A stretch of DNA of 64,000 bases from Acetobacter thailandicus (GTDB lineage Bacteria; Pseudomonadota; Alphaproteobacteria; Acetobacterales; Acetobacteraceae): NCBI RefSeq assembly GCF_011516655.1, contig NZ_WOSV01000005.1, forward strand, positions 124,001 to 188,000. The letters run 5' to 3'. Position 1 is the stretch's first letter. The number at the start of each line of letters is the position of its first letter. The position numbers and the translations under genes were made by a program. Positions 40,089-48,654 of the stretch are shown piece after piece. The notes beneath the pieces are model-generated. The model made no database searches. It saw only the letters and a list, made by a program, of their open reading frames with translations, and was not told the DNA's origin.

Positions 40089-41579
40089 TTAATTTTGTGT
40101 GAGCGTGCGGCGTATTGCCTGATGCCAGCCGGCAACCATGCTTGAACGCTGTTCGTTAGACATCTGCGGCTGAAATTGTGAGCCACTTTGCCATTCAGCT
40201 ATCAGATCCTTCGGTGTGCTCCATACGCCGGTAGCAAGCCCCGCAAGAAAACCTGCGCCAAGGGCTGTTGTTTCAATGTTTTTTGGTTTTTCAACCTTAA
40301 CCTGAAGCATATCGGCGAGGAACTGACAGAACCAGTCATTAGCTGCCATGCCTCCGTCAATACGAAGCGTCTCTGTTGTTCCGGCACCATCCTGCGTCAT
40401 GGCAGAAATCAGGTCCAGTGTCTGGTAAGCTACAGATTCGAGAGCTGCCCGCGCAATATGAGCGGCTGTGGCATCAAGCGTCAGGCCACAGATAAGGCCA
40501 CGGGCGTCAGGGTCCCAGTGAGGTGCACCAAGCCCGACAAAACCTGGCACCATATATACGCCGTGACTGTGAGGGATACGCGTGGCCATATCATCAGTCT
40601 GTGAAGCATGAGTGATCAGGTTAAGACCGTCACGAAGCCATTTAATAGCGGCACCGGCAACGAAAATTGAACCTTCCAGCGCATAGGTTGTTTTATTGTT
40701 TACGCGATAACCGATTGTTGTGAGCATACGATTTTTTGATGAAACCGGCTTTTCTCCGGTATTCAGCAGCACAAAACATCCGGTGCCATAAGTTGCTTTT
40801 GCCATGCCGGGAGACAGGCAGGTCTGCCCCACCAGGGCTGCCTGCTGATCTCCCGCCATACCGGCAACAGGAATAGCCCGGCCGTAGAGTGACGGAATGG
40901 TTTCACCAAAAATAGTACTGTTATCTTTTACTTCAGGCAGGATTGCAGCGGGAATACGGAATTTTCTGAGCAGCTCCTCATCCCATTCCTGCGTATGAAT
41001 ATTAAACAGCAGAGTGCGTGACGCATTGGTGATGTCAGTCGCATGTACCTTGCCACCAGTCAGGCGCCACAGAATAAAGGAATCTATAGTGCCAAATGCA
41101 AGCTCACCTTTTTCTGCTCTGGTGCGTGCGTCATTCACATTATCAAGCAGCCAGGCCAGTTTTGTTGCTGAAAAATAAGGATCGAGCAGCAGGCCTGTGC
41201 GCTCACGTACTACGGTTTCATATCCTTCTTCCCGCAGTTTCTGACAAAGCTGCGCTGTACGTCGATCCTGCCAGACGATAGCGTTATAAATGGGCTTACC
41301 TGTGGCACGGTCCCAGACAACAATGGTCTCACGCTGGTTTGTGATACCTATAGCGGCAATGCGATCTGCACCGCCAATTTTTTCAAGAGCTTCCTGTGAT
41401 GTAGCCAGAACATCACTCCAGATGTCTTCAGGATTGTGTTCAACCCAGCTGGACCGTGGGTAAAGCTGAGGAAATTCTTTACGTGCACCGGCCAGCTCCA
41501 CAGCATTTTTATCAAAAATAATACTGCGTGTTGAGGTTGTTCCCTGGTCGATAGCGAGAACGCAATCCTGCTTACTCAT
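40089..41579 (-). CDS. glpK: Glycerol kinase
   Basis: GlpK phosphorylates glycerol to sn-glycerol 3-phosphate, trapping it after GlpF-mediated entry. The ATG at 41579, with AAAGGA upstream, gives 496 residues starting MSKQDCVLAIDQGTTSTRSIIFD. The frame extending to 41780 crosses glpF and is not coding. FGGY-family landmarks include VWQDRRTAQLC, GTIDSFILWRLTGG, GMAGDQQAALVGQ and RIDGGMAANDWFCQFLADML. The allosteric and catalytic Asp lies in WQDRR-type and GDQQAAL segments as usual. It is the last gene in glpD-glpF-glpK order on the minus strand, 44 bases after glpF. Confidence 0.97.
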   Translation of the reverse strand: MSKQDCVLAIDQGTTSTRSIIFDKNAVELAGARKEFPQLYPRSSWVEHNPEDIWSDVLATSQEALEKIGGADRIAAIGITNQRETIVVWDRATGKPIYNAIVWQDRRTAQLCQKLREEGYETVVRERTGLLLDPYFSATKLAWLLDNVNDARTRAEKGELAFGTIDSFILWRLTGGKVHATDITNASRTLLFNIHTQEWDEELLRKFRIPAAILPEVKDNSTIFGETIPSLYGRAIPVAGMAGDQQAALVGQTCLSPGMAKATYGTGCFVLLNTGEKPVSSKNRMLTTIGYRVNNKTTYALEGSIFVAGAAIKWLRDGLNLITHASQTDDMATRIPHSHGVYMVPGFVGLGAPHWDPDARGLICGLTLDATAAHIARAALESVAYQTLDLISAMTQDGAGTTETLRIDGGMAANDWFCQFLADMLQVKVEKPKNIETTALGAGFLAGLATGVWSTPKDLIAEWQSGSQFQPQMSNEQRSSMVAGWHQAIRRTLTQN

Positions 41580-41623
41580 GAAACACAATCCTTTTTTACT
41601 AATTTGAAATTCAGATGTAGTAT

Positions 41624-42427
41624 TCAGGCAGATCTTTTGGCTGAAGGCATAAAAGGTCTGATGAGAAACTGATAAAACCCGGCACCAAGAACACCGCCGG
41701 CCATAGGGCCGGCTATAGGTACCCACCAGTAATTTAACGGGCCGGGTATGGCTGTGTTGCCCCATCCTGCGAGAAAACAAAACAGACGCGGGCCAAAATC
41801 ACGGGCAGGATTAATGGCCCAGGCCTCAAGGTAGCCGGCACATGCACCAATGGCGGCGACAAGAAGCCCGACTATTAAGGCGCTTGAATTAGCTTGTGGT
41901 GCCTGGGTGTTGTACTCGCAGGTAATGGCAAATATCCCCATAACAAGCATTGCTGTGAGAATAATTTCATCTGCAAAGGCATGCAGTGGCGATACAAAGT
42001 CCCCGGGGTGGGTGAAGAAGACCCCGGACGCAACCCCATCGTGTAGCCGGTCAAGAGAATGCGCAACGGCATAATGATCAATAACCGGCGAGAACAAAGT
42101 ATAGACAACAGCGGCGCCAAGAAAACCACCAGCAACCTGCGCCAGCCAGTAGGGTAAAACTTTTTTCCATGAAAAATTACGAAAAATAGCCAGAGCCAGG
42201 GTAACCGCAGGGTTGGCGTGGGTGCCGGACACTGCCCCTGTTACATAAATAGCAATCGTTACCCCAAGCCCCCAGACGATACACACCCCCCAGTAGGCCT
42301 GTTTGTAAGGGCTGGGGTCATAAAGTGTGTACATTGCAGCAACAGAATCACCGAATATGATGATAATGAAAACAGCAATGCACTCAGCTATCAGCTCGCC
42401 TAAGAAGGCCTTTCTCTTACTAATCAT
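41624..42427 (-). CDS. glpF: Glycerol uptake facilitator (aquaglyceroporin)
   Basis: The MIP-family channel admits glycerol across the inner membrane. The 267 residues comprise about six membrane helices with two half-helix signatures, THANPAVTLA and WAINPARDFGPR. The second carries the Arg and Asp typical of glycerol-conducting rather than water-only channels. The N-terminus MISKRKAFLGELIAECIAVF is standard. It lies between glpD (54 bases upstream) and glpK (44 bases downstream), consistent with one glycerol operon. Confidence 0.96.
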   Translation of the reverse strand: MISKRKAFLGELIAECIAVFIIIIFGDSVAAMYTLYDPSPYKQAYWGVCIVWGLGVTIAIYVTGAVSGTHANPAVTLALAIFRNFSWKKVLPYWLAQVAGGFLGAAVVYTLFSPVIDHYAVAHSLDRLHDGVASGVFFTHPGDFVSPLHAFADEIILTAMLVMGIFAITCEYNTQAPQANSSALIVGLLVAAIGACAGYLEAWAINPARDFGPRLFCFLAGWGNTAIPGPLNYWWVPIAGPMAGGVLGAGFYQFLIRPFMPSAKRSA

Positions 42428-42481
42428 CTTTCGCCCCGTTAATTTTATTTTTATCAGGCAAATTCATAGAGGTTTGTTGTG

Positions 42482-44002
42482 TCAGGCCTTACGGGCTGCG
42501 ACATAAGCCGCTACTTTTTGCCTTTCAGCCTGGTTCAGATGGAGCCCCAGTTTACTGCGTCTCCACAGAACATCTTCATCTGAGCGTGCCCATTCGCGTT
42601 CAATCAGGTAATCGACTTCACGCGAGGTCAGGTCTACGCCCAGCAATTCACCCATATCATCAAGAGACGATGCATCGCCAATGATTTCATAAGCACGGCT
42701 GCCATAATTACGCATCAGCCTCCAGGCCAGGCTTTCAGGCAGCCACGGCGCAGCCCGTGTCAGTCGCTCAAGTGCGGCAGCAAAACCGCCCTCACCGATA
42801 TCTCCGCCCGGCAGAGCCTTTTCAGCAGTCCATGAACGTCCTGCAACAGCTGGCAGAACCGGAGCCAGTTTCTCAAGAGCATGCTCAGCAAGTTTGCGGT
42901 ATGTCGTAATCTTACCACCAAAAATAGAAAGCAGTGGTGCGTTGTCGCGTGTATCAAGGTCAAGAACATAGTCGCGGGTTACAGCAGATGCATTGGCTGA
43001 GGCATCATCATAAAGAGGTCTCAGACCTGCATAAGTCCATACAACATCCTGTTCTTTAATGTTTTTCTTAAAGTAGCGGTTAACGCTGCTGCACAGATAG
43101 CTGACTTCTTCAGGCGAAATATCAACTTTACCAGGATCTTCTTTCCAGGCTTCATCCGTCGTACCGATAAGAGTAAATTTTTGCTCGTAGGGAATGGCAA
43201 AAACAATACGCTTGTCAGGGTTCTGGAAGATATATGCCTGAGGCCCGTCAAACAGGCGTGGTACGACAATATGGCTGCCTTTAACCAGACGGACCGATTT
43301 TGAGTTTGGAAGTTTAAGCGTGTCAGACAGCAAACGAGCAACCCATGGCCCCGCAGCATTGACCATACCCCGGGCCTGCACTGTATAATTCTCTCCGGTT
43401 GTACGGTCTTCAAGCTCGGCTTCCCACAGGCCGTTAACACGTTTTGCATTAATCAGGCGTGTCCGTGTACGAATATCAGCACCACGTTCTGCTGCATCCA
43501 TGGCATTAAGAACAACGAGGCGGCTGTCCTGTACCCAGCCATCTGAATAGATAAAACCTTTTTTGAAGTCGCCTTTAAGAGGTACGCCGGTCGAATGTGT
43601 GCTGAAGTTAACAGCCCGCGACTTTGGCAGCGTCATGTTAGAGGCCAGATGGTCATACAGAAACAGTCCGGCCCGCAGCATCCATGCCGGACGATCAGTC
43701 TTGGAATGCGGGAGAACAAAATGCATCGGCCAGATGATATGCGGCGCGATTTTTAAAAGGCGTTCACGTTCTGTCAGAGCTTCTCTGACCAGGCGAAATT
43801 CATAATATTCAAGATAGCGGAGGCCACCGTGAATAAGTTTGGTACTGGCAGAAGACGTGTAGCTGGCAAGATCATCCTGCTCGACCATCAGGACTGACGC
43901 GCCGCGTCCGGCCGCATCGCGCGCAATCCCTGCTCCGTTAACGCCGCCTCCGATGATCAGGACATCGTAAGGGCCAGAGGTGGACGTTGATGACTTTGCC
44001 AT
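42482..44002 (-). CDS. glpD: Aerobic glycerol-3-phosphate dehydrogenase
   Basis: GlpD is an FAD-linked, inner-membrane-associated enzyme that oxidises glycerol 3-phosphate to dihydroxyacetone phosphate and passes electrons to ubiquinone. The ATG at 44002 gives 506 residues. The FAD motif DVLIIGGGVNGAGIARDAAGRG lies near the N-terminus, followed by TKLIHGGLRYLEYYEFRLVREAL and IFGGKITTYRKLAEHAL. A TTG at 44020 would add six residues. It is first in glpD-glpF-glpK. The promoter region carries a GlpR-type operator (44044-44065) 42 bases upstream. Confidence 0.97.
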   Translation of the reverse strand: MAKSSTSTSGPYDVLIIGGGVNGAGIARDAAGRGASVLMVEQDDLASYTSSASTKLIHGGLRYLEYYEFRLVREALTERERLLKIAPHIIWPMHFVLPHSKTDRPAWMLRAGLFLYDHLASNMTLPKSRAVNFSTHSTGVPLKGDFKKGFIYSDGWVQDSRLVVLNAMDAAERGADIRTRTRLINAKRVNGLWEAELEDRTTGENYTVQARGMVNAAGPWVARLLSDTLKLPNSKSVRLVKGSHIVVPRLFDGPQAYIFQNPDKRIVFAIPYEQKFTLIGTTDEAWKEDPGKVDISPEEVSYLCSSVNRYFKKNIKEQDVVWTYAGLRPLYDDASANASAVTRDYVLDLDTRDNAPLLSIFGGKITTYRKLAEHALEKLAPVLPAVAGRSWTAEKALPGGDIGEGGFAAALERLTRAAPWLPESLAWRLMRNYGSRAYEIIGDASSLDDMGELLGVDLTSREVDYLIEREWARSDEDVLWRRSKLGLHLNQAERQKVAAYVAARKA

Positions 44003-44043
44003 TTTTCTATCCAGTTCCAAAATTAAAGTATCTTCCTCATCTG

Positions 44044-44065
44044 TATATTCGTATACGAAAATATA
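44044..44065. promoter_or_regulatory. GlpR-type operator in the glpD promoter
   Basis: TATATTCGTATACGAAAATATA contains the 12-bp perfect palindrome TTCGTATACGAA (44048-44059). It matches the TTCG-N4-CGAA core of the known enterobacterial GlpR operator. It lies between glpR and glpD. On the minus strand TTGCCT stands 16 bases before TACGAA, so the operator would cover the -10 region. Binding by the adjacent GlpR is inferred. Confidence 0.7.
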
Positions 44066-44111
44066 AAAAAGGCAATTTTTCGCTTATGATGAAAGAAAGA
44101 ATAATTTATTT

Positions 44112-44903
44112 TCATTTTTTCTTTTCAGAAGAAGCTTTATCCTGCGTCGTGTGCACCGAAACATTGGCCTGAGTGGCTATGGTGTTAAGGTGGTCCGGCA
44201 AAGGCAGGTCTGTATAAAGTACATCAATATCAGCAAGATGACCAACACGCGCCATGGGCCGCCGTTTTAATTTTGTGTGGTCCGCCAGTAAGATCACGGT
44301 CCGGGCATTGCGAATGATAGCCTGAGCGACATTGATTTCCTCGGCATCGAAATCAAGCAGGGTGCCATCCTCATCTATCCCGCTAATGCCGATGACACCA
44401 AAATCAGCCCGGTACTGTTCAATCATATGTGTGGCTGCCGGGCCAATAATACCGCCATCTCTGAGGCGCACTACGCCACCTGTAATTGTCAGGCTACATG
44501 CAGGAGCCGGTGTCAGAAGAGAAGCGACATGAATATTATTAGTGATAATTTTTAAAGATTTATGATGGCGTAAGGCCCGGGCAAAAGCCTCGGTTGTTGT
44601 GCCGATATTTATAAAGAGAGAGGATCCGTCAGGTATAAGCTGAGCGGCTTTTTTGCCGATAAGGTCTTTTTCTTTGAAGTTAAGAATCTGACGCTCGGCA
44701 TAATCGATGTTCTCCAGGGGTGACAGTGCCGCCGCACCGCCATGGTGCCTGTTAATCAGGTTTTCTGTCGCCATGAAATTAACATCACGTCTGACAGTCT
44801 GCACCGTTACATTAAGCTCAGTCGCGAGGTCTTCGTTGGTAACGTAGCCTCGCTTTTGAACCAGTTTCAGAATGTGCTTTTGTCTTTGTAGTGACTTCGA
44901 CAT
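44112..44903 (-). CDS. glpR: DeoR-family repressor of glycerol catabolism GlpR
   Basis: A 263-residue DeoR-type regulator. The N-terminal helix-turn-helix (RQKHILKLVQKRGYVTNEDLATELNVTVQTVRRDV, read in pieces) carries the family signature TVRRDV, followed by the linker LINRHHGGA. The C-terminal ISOCOT-like sensor domain includes DGSSLFINIGTTTEAFARAL and the TNNIHVASLL segment, where glycerol 3-phosphate is expected to bind. Its position next to glpD, with a GlpR-like operator between them, supports repression of the glp genes. The ATG overlaps the recQ stop by one base, so it is transcribed with recQ. The C-terminal tail is lysine-rich. Confidence 0.93.
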   Translation of the reverse strand: MSKSLQRQKHILKLVQKRGYVTNEDLATELNVTVQTVRRDVNFMATENLINRHHGGAAALSPLENIDYAERQILNFKEKDLIGKKAAQLIPDGSSLFINIGTTTEAFARALRHHKSLKIITNNIHVASLLTPAPACSLTITGGVVRLRDGGIIGPAATHMIEQYRADFGVIGISGIDEDGTLLDFDAEEINVAQAIIRNARTVILLADHTKLKRRPMARVGHLADIDVLYTDLPLPDHLNTIATQANVSVHTTQDKASSEKKK

Positions 44904-46450
44904 CAGGCCATTTTATCCGATGTAATAAGAGCAGTTAAGGCTCTTCCATATCGTGAAAGTCGCGATGGCTCTACTCCCCTGATCTGTTTTAATTCAGTTA
45001 GTGATCGCGGAGCGGCGGATGCTATGAGGCGTAATTCGTGGTCAGAAAAAATAACATGAGCCGGAACCTCCTGCTCTCTGGCTTCATCTGCGCGCCATTG
45101 CCGGAGTATCTCAAAAAAAGGTTCATTGTCAGTTAACAGGTCTGATGTGGAATCATCTGCGCTGACACTATGAATAGAAAAATGCATCAACCTTTTGATT
45201 TTATGGTAAATTTTTTTCAAAAACGTGCAGTTATCACAATGTCCGCAAGGGTGAGGAAAATCCTCTCCCAAATAATGCAGAAGCGTTTGTGTACGACATG
45301 ATGATGTCTCAGCTATCTTCTGCATTGCGGCCAGACGGTACATCGCCTTATTTTTTTCGTTTTCTGACAAACGCGATATCTGAATACCGTAAGCAGCATG
45401 TTTTATATCATTTTTCTTATAAAACAGCAGAGCTGAAGCTTTTTTTCCATCGCGCCCTGCCCGACCTGTCTGCTGATAATAAGCTTCAGGAGAGGACGGC
45501 ATATCGAGATGAATAATAAATCTGATATCCGGTCGGTCTATCCCCATACCAAAGGCAATTGTCGCGACAATAATTAAGGCCTCTCCTGAACGAAAACGTA
45601 AAAGAGCCGCACGCTTTTCAAGAGGAGATAAACCGGCATGATAGGCCAGAGCCGGTAAATTTTTCAGTTTCAGGTCATGTGTAATGCGCGCAGTACGGGC
45701 ACGATTTTTACAGTAAATAATGCCTGTCATGTTTTTAAAATCAGATAAAACAGATATCAGCTGAGATGTATGAATTTTTTCATTTATAATTTTAAGGTCA
45801 ATATTTCCTCGGTAACATATTGACCTTAAAATAAATTTTTTAGGTATAGCCAGTATATTACGAATATCATCACAGGTTTTATGATCAGCCGTGGCTGTAA
45901 GCGCAATACGTGGCACATCAGGAAAATATTCCTGCAGTAAAGACAGGCGTCGATAGTCAGGCCTGAATTCATGCCCCCAGGATGAAATGCAGTGTGCTTC
46001 GTCTATGGCAATGATGGAAAGATGGCACTGGTGCAACCAGGACAGAGTGCGCGTAGCAAGCAGCTTTTCTGGCGAAAGGTAAAGAATATCTATGCGGCCA
46101 GAGACAATTTCTTCCTGAGCGGTTGCCAGATCATCTTCTGTCAGGCCTGAATGAAGAGCAACAGCCCGAATGCCCAGATGATTAAGGCTGGCAGCCTGAT
46201 CGTCCATCAGGGCTGTGAGGGGTGAAATAACAAGCCCCATACCACGTCGGCACAAAGCCGGAATTTGGTAACACAGGCTCTTCCCTCCTCCTGTCGGCAT
46301 CAGGAGGAGGAGATTATGGCCTTCCATCAGGCAGGTAATCGCCTGGGCCTGTAAGCCACGAAAAGAGTCGCGGCCAAAAACAGTCTTCAGAACTGTTTCT
46401 GGCGACGTATTACAAAACCGATTCTGCCAGTTACCGGAAGCCATATGCAT
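44903..46450 (-). CDS. recQ: ATP-dependent DNA helicase RecQ, short form without winged-helix domain
   Basis: A 3'-5' DNA helicase of 515 residues (E. coli RecQ has about 609). Walker A (PTGGGKSLCYQIPAL, about 52) and the DEAH box (AIDEAHCISSWGHEFRPDY) are intact, as are GIIYCKNRARTARI and TGRAGRDGK. The zinc-binding cysteines are at 385, 402, 405 and 408 with E. coli-like spacing. Only about 33 residues separate them from the C-terminal HRDC domain (about 442-515), so the RQC winged helix that normally separates strands is essentially missing. The gene is A+T-rich in its 5' half. It overlaps glpR by one base. Two ATGs (46450 and 46444) are possible starts. Confidence 0.92.
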   Translation of the reverse strand: MHMASGNWQNRFCNTSPETVLKTVFGRDSFRGLQAQAITCLMEGHNLLLLMPTGGGKSLCYQIPALCRRGMGLVISPLTALMDDQAASLNHLGIRAVALHSGLTEDDLATAQEEIVSGRIDILYLSPEKLLATRTLSWLHQCHLSIIAIDEAHCISSWGHEFRPDYRRLSLLQEYFPDVPRIALTATADHKTCDDIRNILAIPKKFILRSICYRGNIDLKIINEKIHTSQLISVLSDFKNMTGIIYCKNRARTARITHDLKLKNLPALAYHAGLSPLEKRAALLRFRSGEALIIVATIAFGMGIDRPDIRFIIHLDMPSSPEAYYQQTGRAGRDGKKASALLFYKKNDIKHAAYGIQISRLSENEKNKAMYRLAAMQKIAETSSCRTQTLLHYLGEDFPHPCGHCDNCTFLKKIYHKIKRLMHFSIHSVSADDSTSDLLTDNEPFFEILRQWRADEAREQEVPAHVIFSDHELRLIASAAPRSLTELKQIRGVEPSRLSRYGRALTALITSDKMA

Positions 46451-46482
46451 GACCAGGTCATGACATGCCGGGATATCATCCG

Positions 46483-46860
46483 TTATTTAGCAGATAACTC
46501 AATCTCAACACGGCGTGCACCTACGGCTGATGCTTCTGTGTTTGAAGGGGGGCGAGGCATCTGCACAACGCGTTGTGCATCAACGCCATCGTCTATAATC
46601 TGCTGCCTGACAAGCTTGGCACGCTGAATAGCGAGAAGTGAATCTGCTGACAAATCATTGCCGACACCAGCATATCCTTCGACTTTGACAATGCCTGAAG
46701 GATTTTGTCTGGCAAGTGATGCAGCTTCAGAAACGACATTCTGAGCAGCGCTGTCAAGTTCAACTGAGTTGTTACTAAAAAACACAACATATTTACGAGG
46801 AGGCTTGCTTGCGCACCCGGCAAGCAAAGATAGTCCCAGTGCAATAAACAGGCGACGCAT
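46483..46860 (-). CDS. OmpA-like peptidoglycan-associated lipoprotein
   Basis: The 125-residue protein has a lipoprotein signal peptide with lipobox LLAGC (lipidated Cys16) followed directly by an OmpA C-terminal-like domain. It shows YVVFFSNNSVELD at the start of the fold and a motif D-x2-LA-x2-RA-x2-V (DSLLAIQRAKLV) that binds peptidoglycan in the family. It ends ARRVEIELSAK, the typical last strand. It resembles a minimal Pal- or YiaD-like protein. It is not within a tol-pal cluster, so I give no symbol. It precedes recQ by 32 bases on the minus strand. Confidence 0.85.
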   Translation of the reverse strand: MRRLFIALGLSLLAGCASKPPRKYVVFFSNNSVELDSAAQNVVSEAASLARQNPSGIVKVEGYAGVGNDLSADSLLAIQRAKLVRQQIIDDGVDAQRVVQMPRPPSNTEASAVGARRVEIELSAK

Positions 46861-46968
46861 TAAGTTAATCCTCTTTAAAGGAAATCTAAATCAACTAATG
46901 CGCAACTTTGCCTCATTAATGCCATAAGCACAATCATCATTATGACATTGCTTTTATTACTGAGACTA

Positions 46969-48654
46969 TTAATTTTTTTCCTGAACAGCCTGCCCCTTTG
47001 AAAGACGCCATATCTGGTCTGGCGTTTCAACACCAGTCAGCCTGTGAGTGACCAGGAGAATTGTGTGATTGGCAGCCAGGGTATTCAGCGTCATCAGAAA
47101 GCTTTGCTCTGTCTGCGCATCCAGCCCGGTTGTGGGTTCATCCAGAATCAGGATTGGTGCCTTTGTCAGCAGCGTTCGTGCGAGCGCTATACGGCGTCCC
47201 TGCCCGCCTGAAAGTTTCATCCCGCCCTCACCCAGCCAGGTATCAAGCCCTTCAGGTAAGCTGTGAACAACGTCAGCTACGGATGCCTCTTCAAGTGCGG
47301 TCCACAACTCATCCTCTGTTGCTTCGGGGCGGCCCAGTAGCAGATTAGCGCGAATGGTATCATCAAAAATATGCGTTGCCTGTGACAGCCAGGCGATCTG
47401 CCGGCGCAGAGAATCTGTGTCGATAGCAGAAAAAGGAATGTCATCGAGACTGAGAGTTCCTGATTCTGGTGTAGCCGCCTTTAAAAGCAGGGCTGCAAGG
47501 CTTGATTTGCCAATACCTGAAGGCCCAAGGAGGACCGTGTAAGAACCAGCAGAGAGCGTTAAGTTTAACTTATTGAAAATATAGGGCCGGTCCTCTGCCC
47601 AGCGAAATTTCAGGTTGTTTATGTACACTGAAGGATTAACAGGAGCGGGTACGAGCGGAAGTGCAGGCCGTTGTACCGGCCGGGCAACTGCGATTTCGAC
47701 AACACGCTGCGCTGAAGCTCCCATGGCGCCGGCCTGAAGCCCCGCTCTGGTTAACGCACTGATACTTTCAAAAGCGGCTACGGTCAGAAAGAGGCAGACA
47801 ACGCCAGGAAGTGGCTGGATATGAAAAAAGACAAGGCCGGAAAGTGCAAGCAGAATAAGAAAAATAGCTGACTGACCACAGAAAAACACAGACATACTGG
47901 CTAATGATGCCTGACGTATGAGTGAGAACTGCCCGTTTAAGTAAACTGCGTCAGTCTCTTTTATATCCGCCATAATTCGCTGTTCTGCGTTAAATGTACG
48001 AATTTCTCTTAAACCACCTGTCAGGTCGAGCACCTTAACACGCAGGGCGGCAAGGTTTGATGCCTGTTTCTGTGCGTCTTTCTGCCCAAGTTTCGCGATA
48101 CTGTAGGGAATAAGGAAAGCTGCAACAAAAAAGAGAAGGCTAATTAGGCTGCCCAGCAGAAAATTTTGTTTGCAAATGATAAGAATAAGCGCGGAAAATG
48201 TCAGACAGGCACAGAAAAAGGGTAAAATAATCTGCAGGTAAAGGCCGTCCAGAGTGCCGATATCTGACACAAGCCGGGAGAGCATGTCCCCTGCCCGTTT
48301 AAAGCCCAGTCCTGCTGCGGCACCATCAGCCAGAGACCTGAAAAACCATACACGCAGCTGAGCCAGCACACGAAACATTGCATCATGTGCAAATAAGCGC
48401 TCAGCATACCGGAAGAGGATACGCCCGATACCACTCATGCGTAAAAGTGCTGTACTGACAACTATGCTCCCGGTCACGACCCCTGCCAGTCGCAGCCCTG
48501 AAAACTGGACCAGAACAAGCCAGCAGCACAGGGCGGCAAGAGCAAGAAAAACACCAAAAATGAGCCGCGGAGCCTGGTCTGACCAGAGATTGAGGATGTA
48601 TTTTATAGCCTGCCAGGGAGAAAGGTGCACGTCATGGGGTTTATGTTTAGCCAT
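46969..48654 (-). CDS. cydC: Heterodimeric thiol exporter ABC transporter subunit CydC
   Basis: CydC pairs with CydD to export cysteine and glutathione to the periplasm, a requirement for assembly of cytochrome bd. The start at 48654 is chosen because AAAGGAAG lies 8 bases upstream, inside the end of cydD. The 561-residue product starts MAKHKPHDVHLSPWQ. Six membrane helices fill about the first 300 residues. The ATPase domain carries Walker A (LLGPSGIGKSSLAALLL), signature LSGGQGRRIALARTLL and Walker B (ILILDEPTTGLD). The gene overlaps cydD by 8 bases. Confidence 0.93.
   Translation of the reverse strand: MAKHKPHDVHLSPWQAIKYILNLWSDQAPRLIFGVFLALAALCCWLVLVQFSGLRLAGVVTGSIVVSTALLRMSGIGRILFRYAERLFAHDAMFRVLAQLRVWFFRSLADGAAAGLGFKRAGDMLSRLVSDIGTLDGLYLQIILPFFCACLTFSALILIICKQNFLLGSLISLLFFVAAFLIPYSIAKLGQKDAQKQASNLAALRVKVLDLTGGLREIRTFNAEQRIMADIKETDAVYLNGQFSLIRQASLASMSVFFCGQSAIFLILLALSGLVFFHIQPLPGVVCLFLTVAAFESISALTRAGLQAGAMGASAQRVVEIAVARPVQRPALPLVPAPVNPSVYINNLKFRWAEDRPYIFNKLNLTLSAGSYTVLLGPSGIGKSSLAALLLKAATPESGTLSLDDIPFSAIDTDSLRRQIAWLSQATHIFDDTIRANLLLGRPEATEDELWTALEEASVADVVHSLPEGLDTWLGEGGMKLSGGQGRRIALARTLLTKAPILILDEPTTGLDAQTEQSFLMTLNTLAANHTILLVTHRLTGVETPDQIWRLSKGQAVQEKN

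Noticed and set aside
40188-40604. Plus-strand frame of 138 codons antisense to glpK
   Set aside because: No ribosome binding site or recognisable domain; the minus-strand frame is a clear glycerol kinase.
41580-41780. N-terminal extension of glpK into glpF
   Set aside because: Glycerol kinases begin with the AIDQGTTSTR segment near residue 10; the ATG at 41579 fits exactly.
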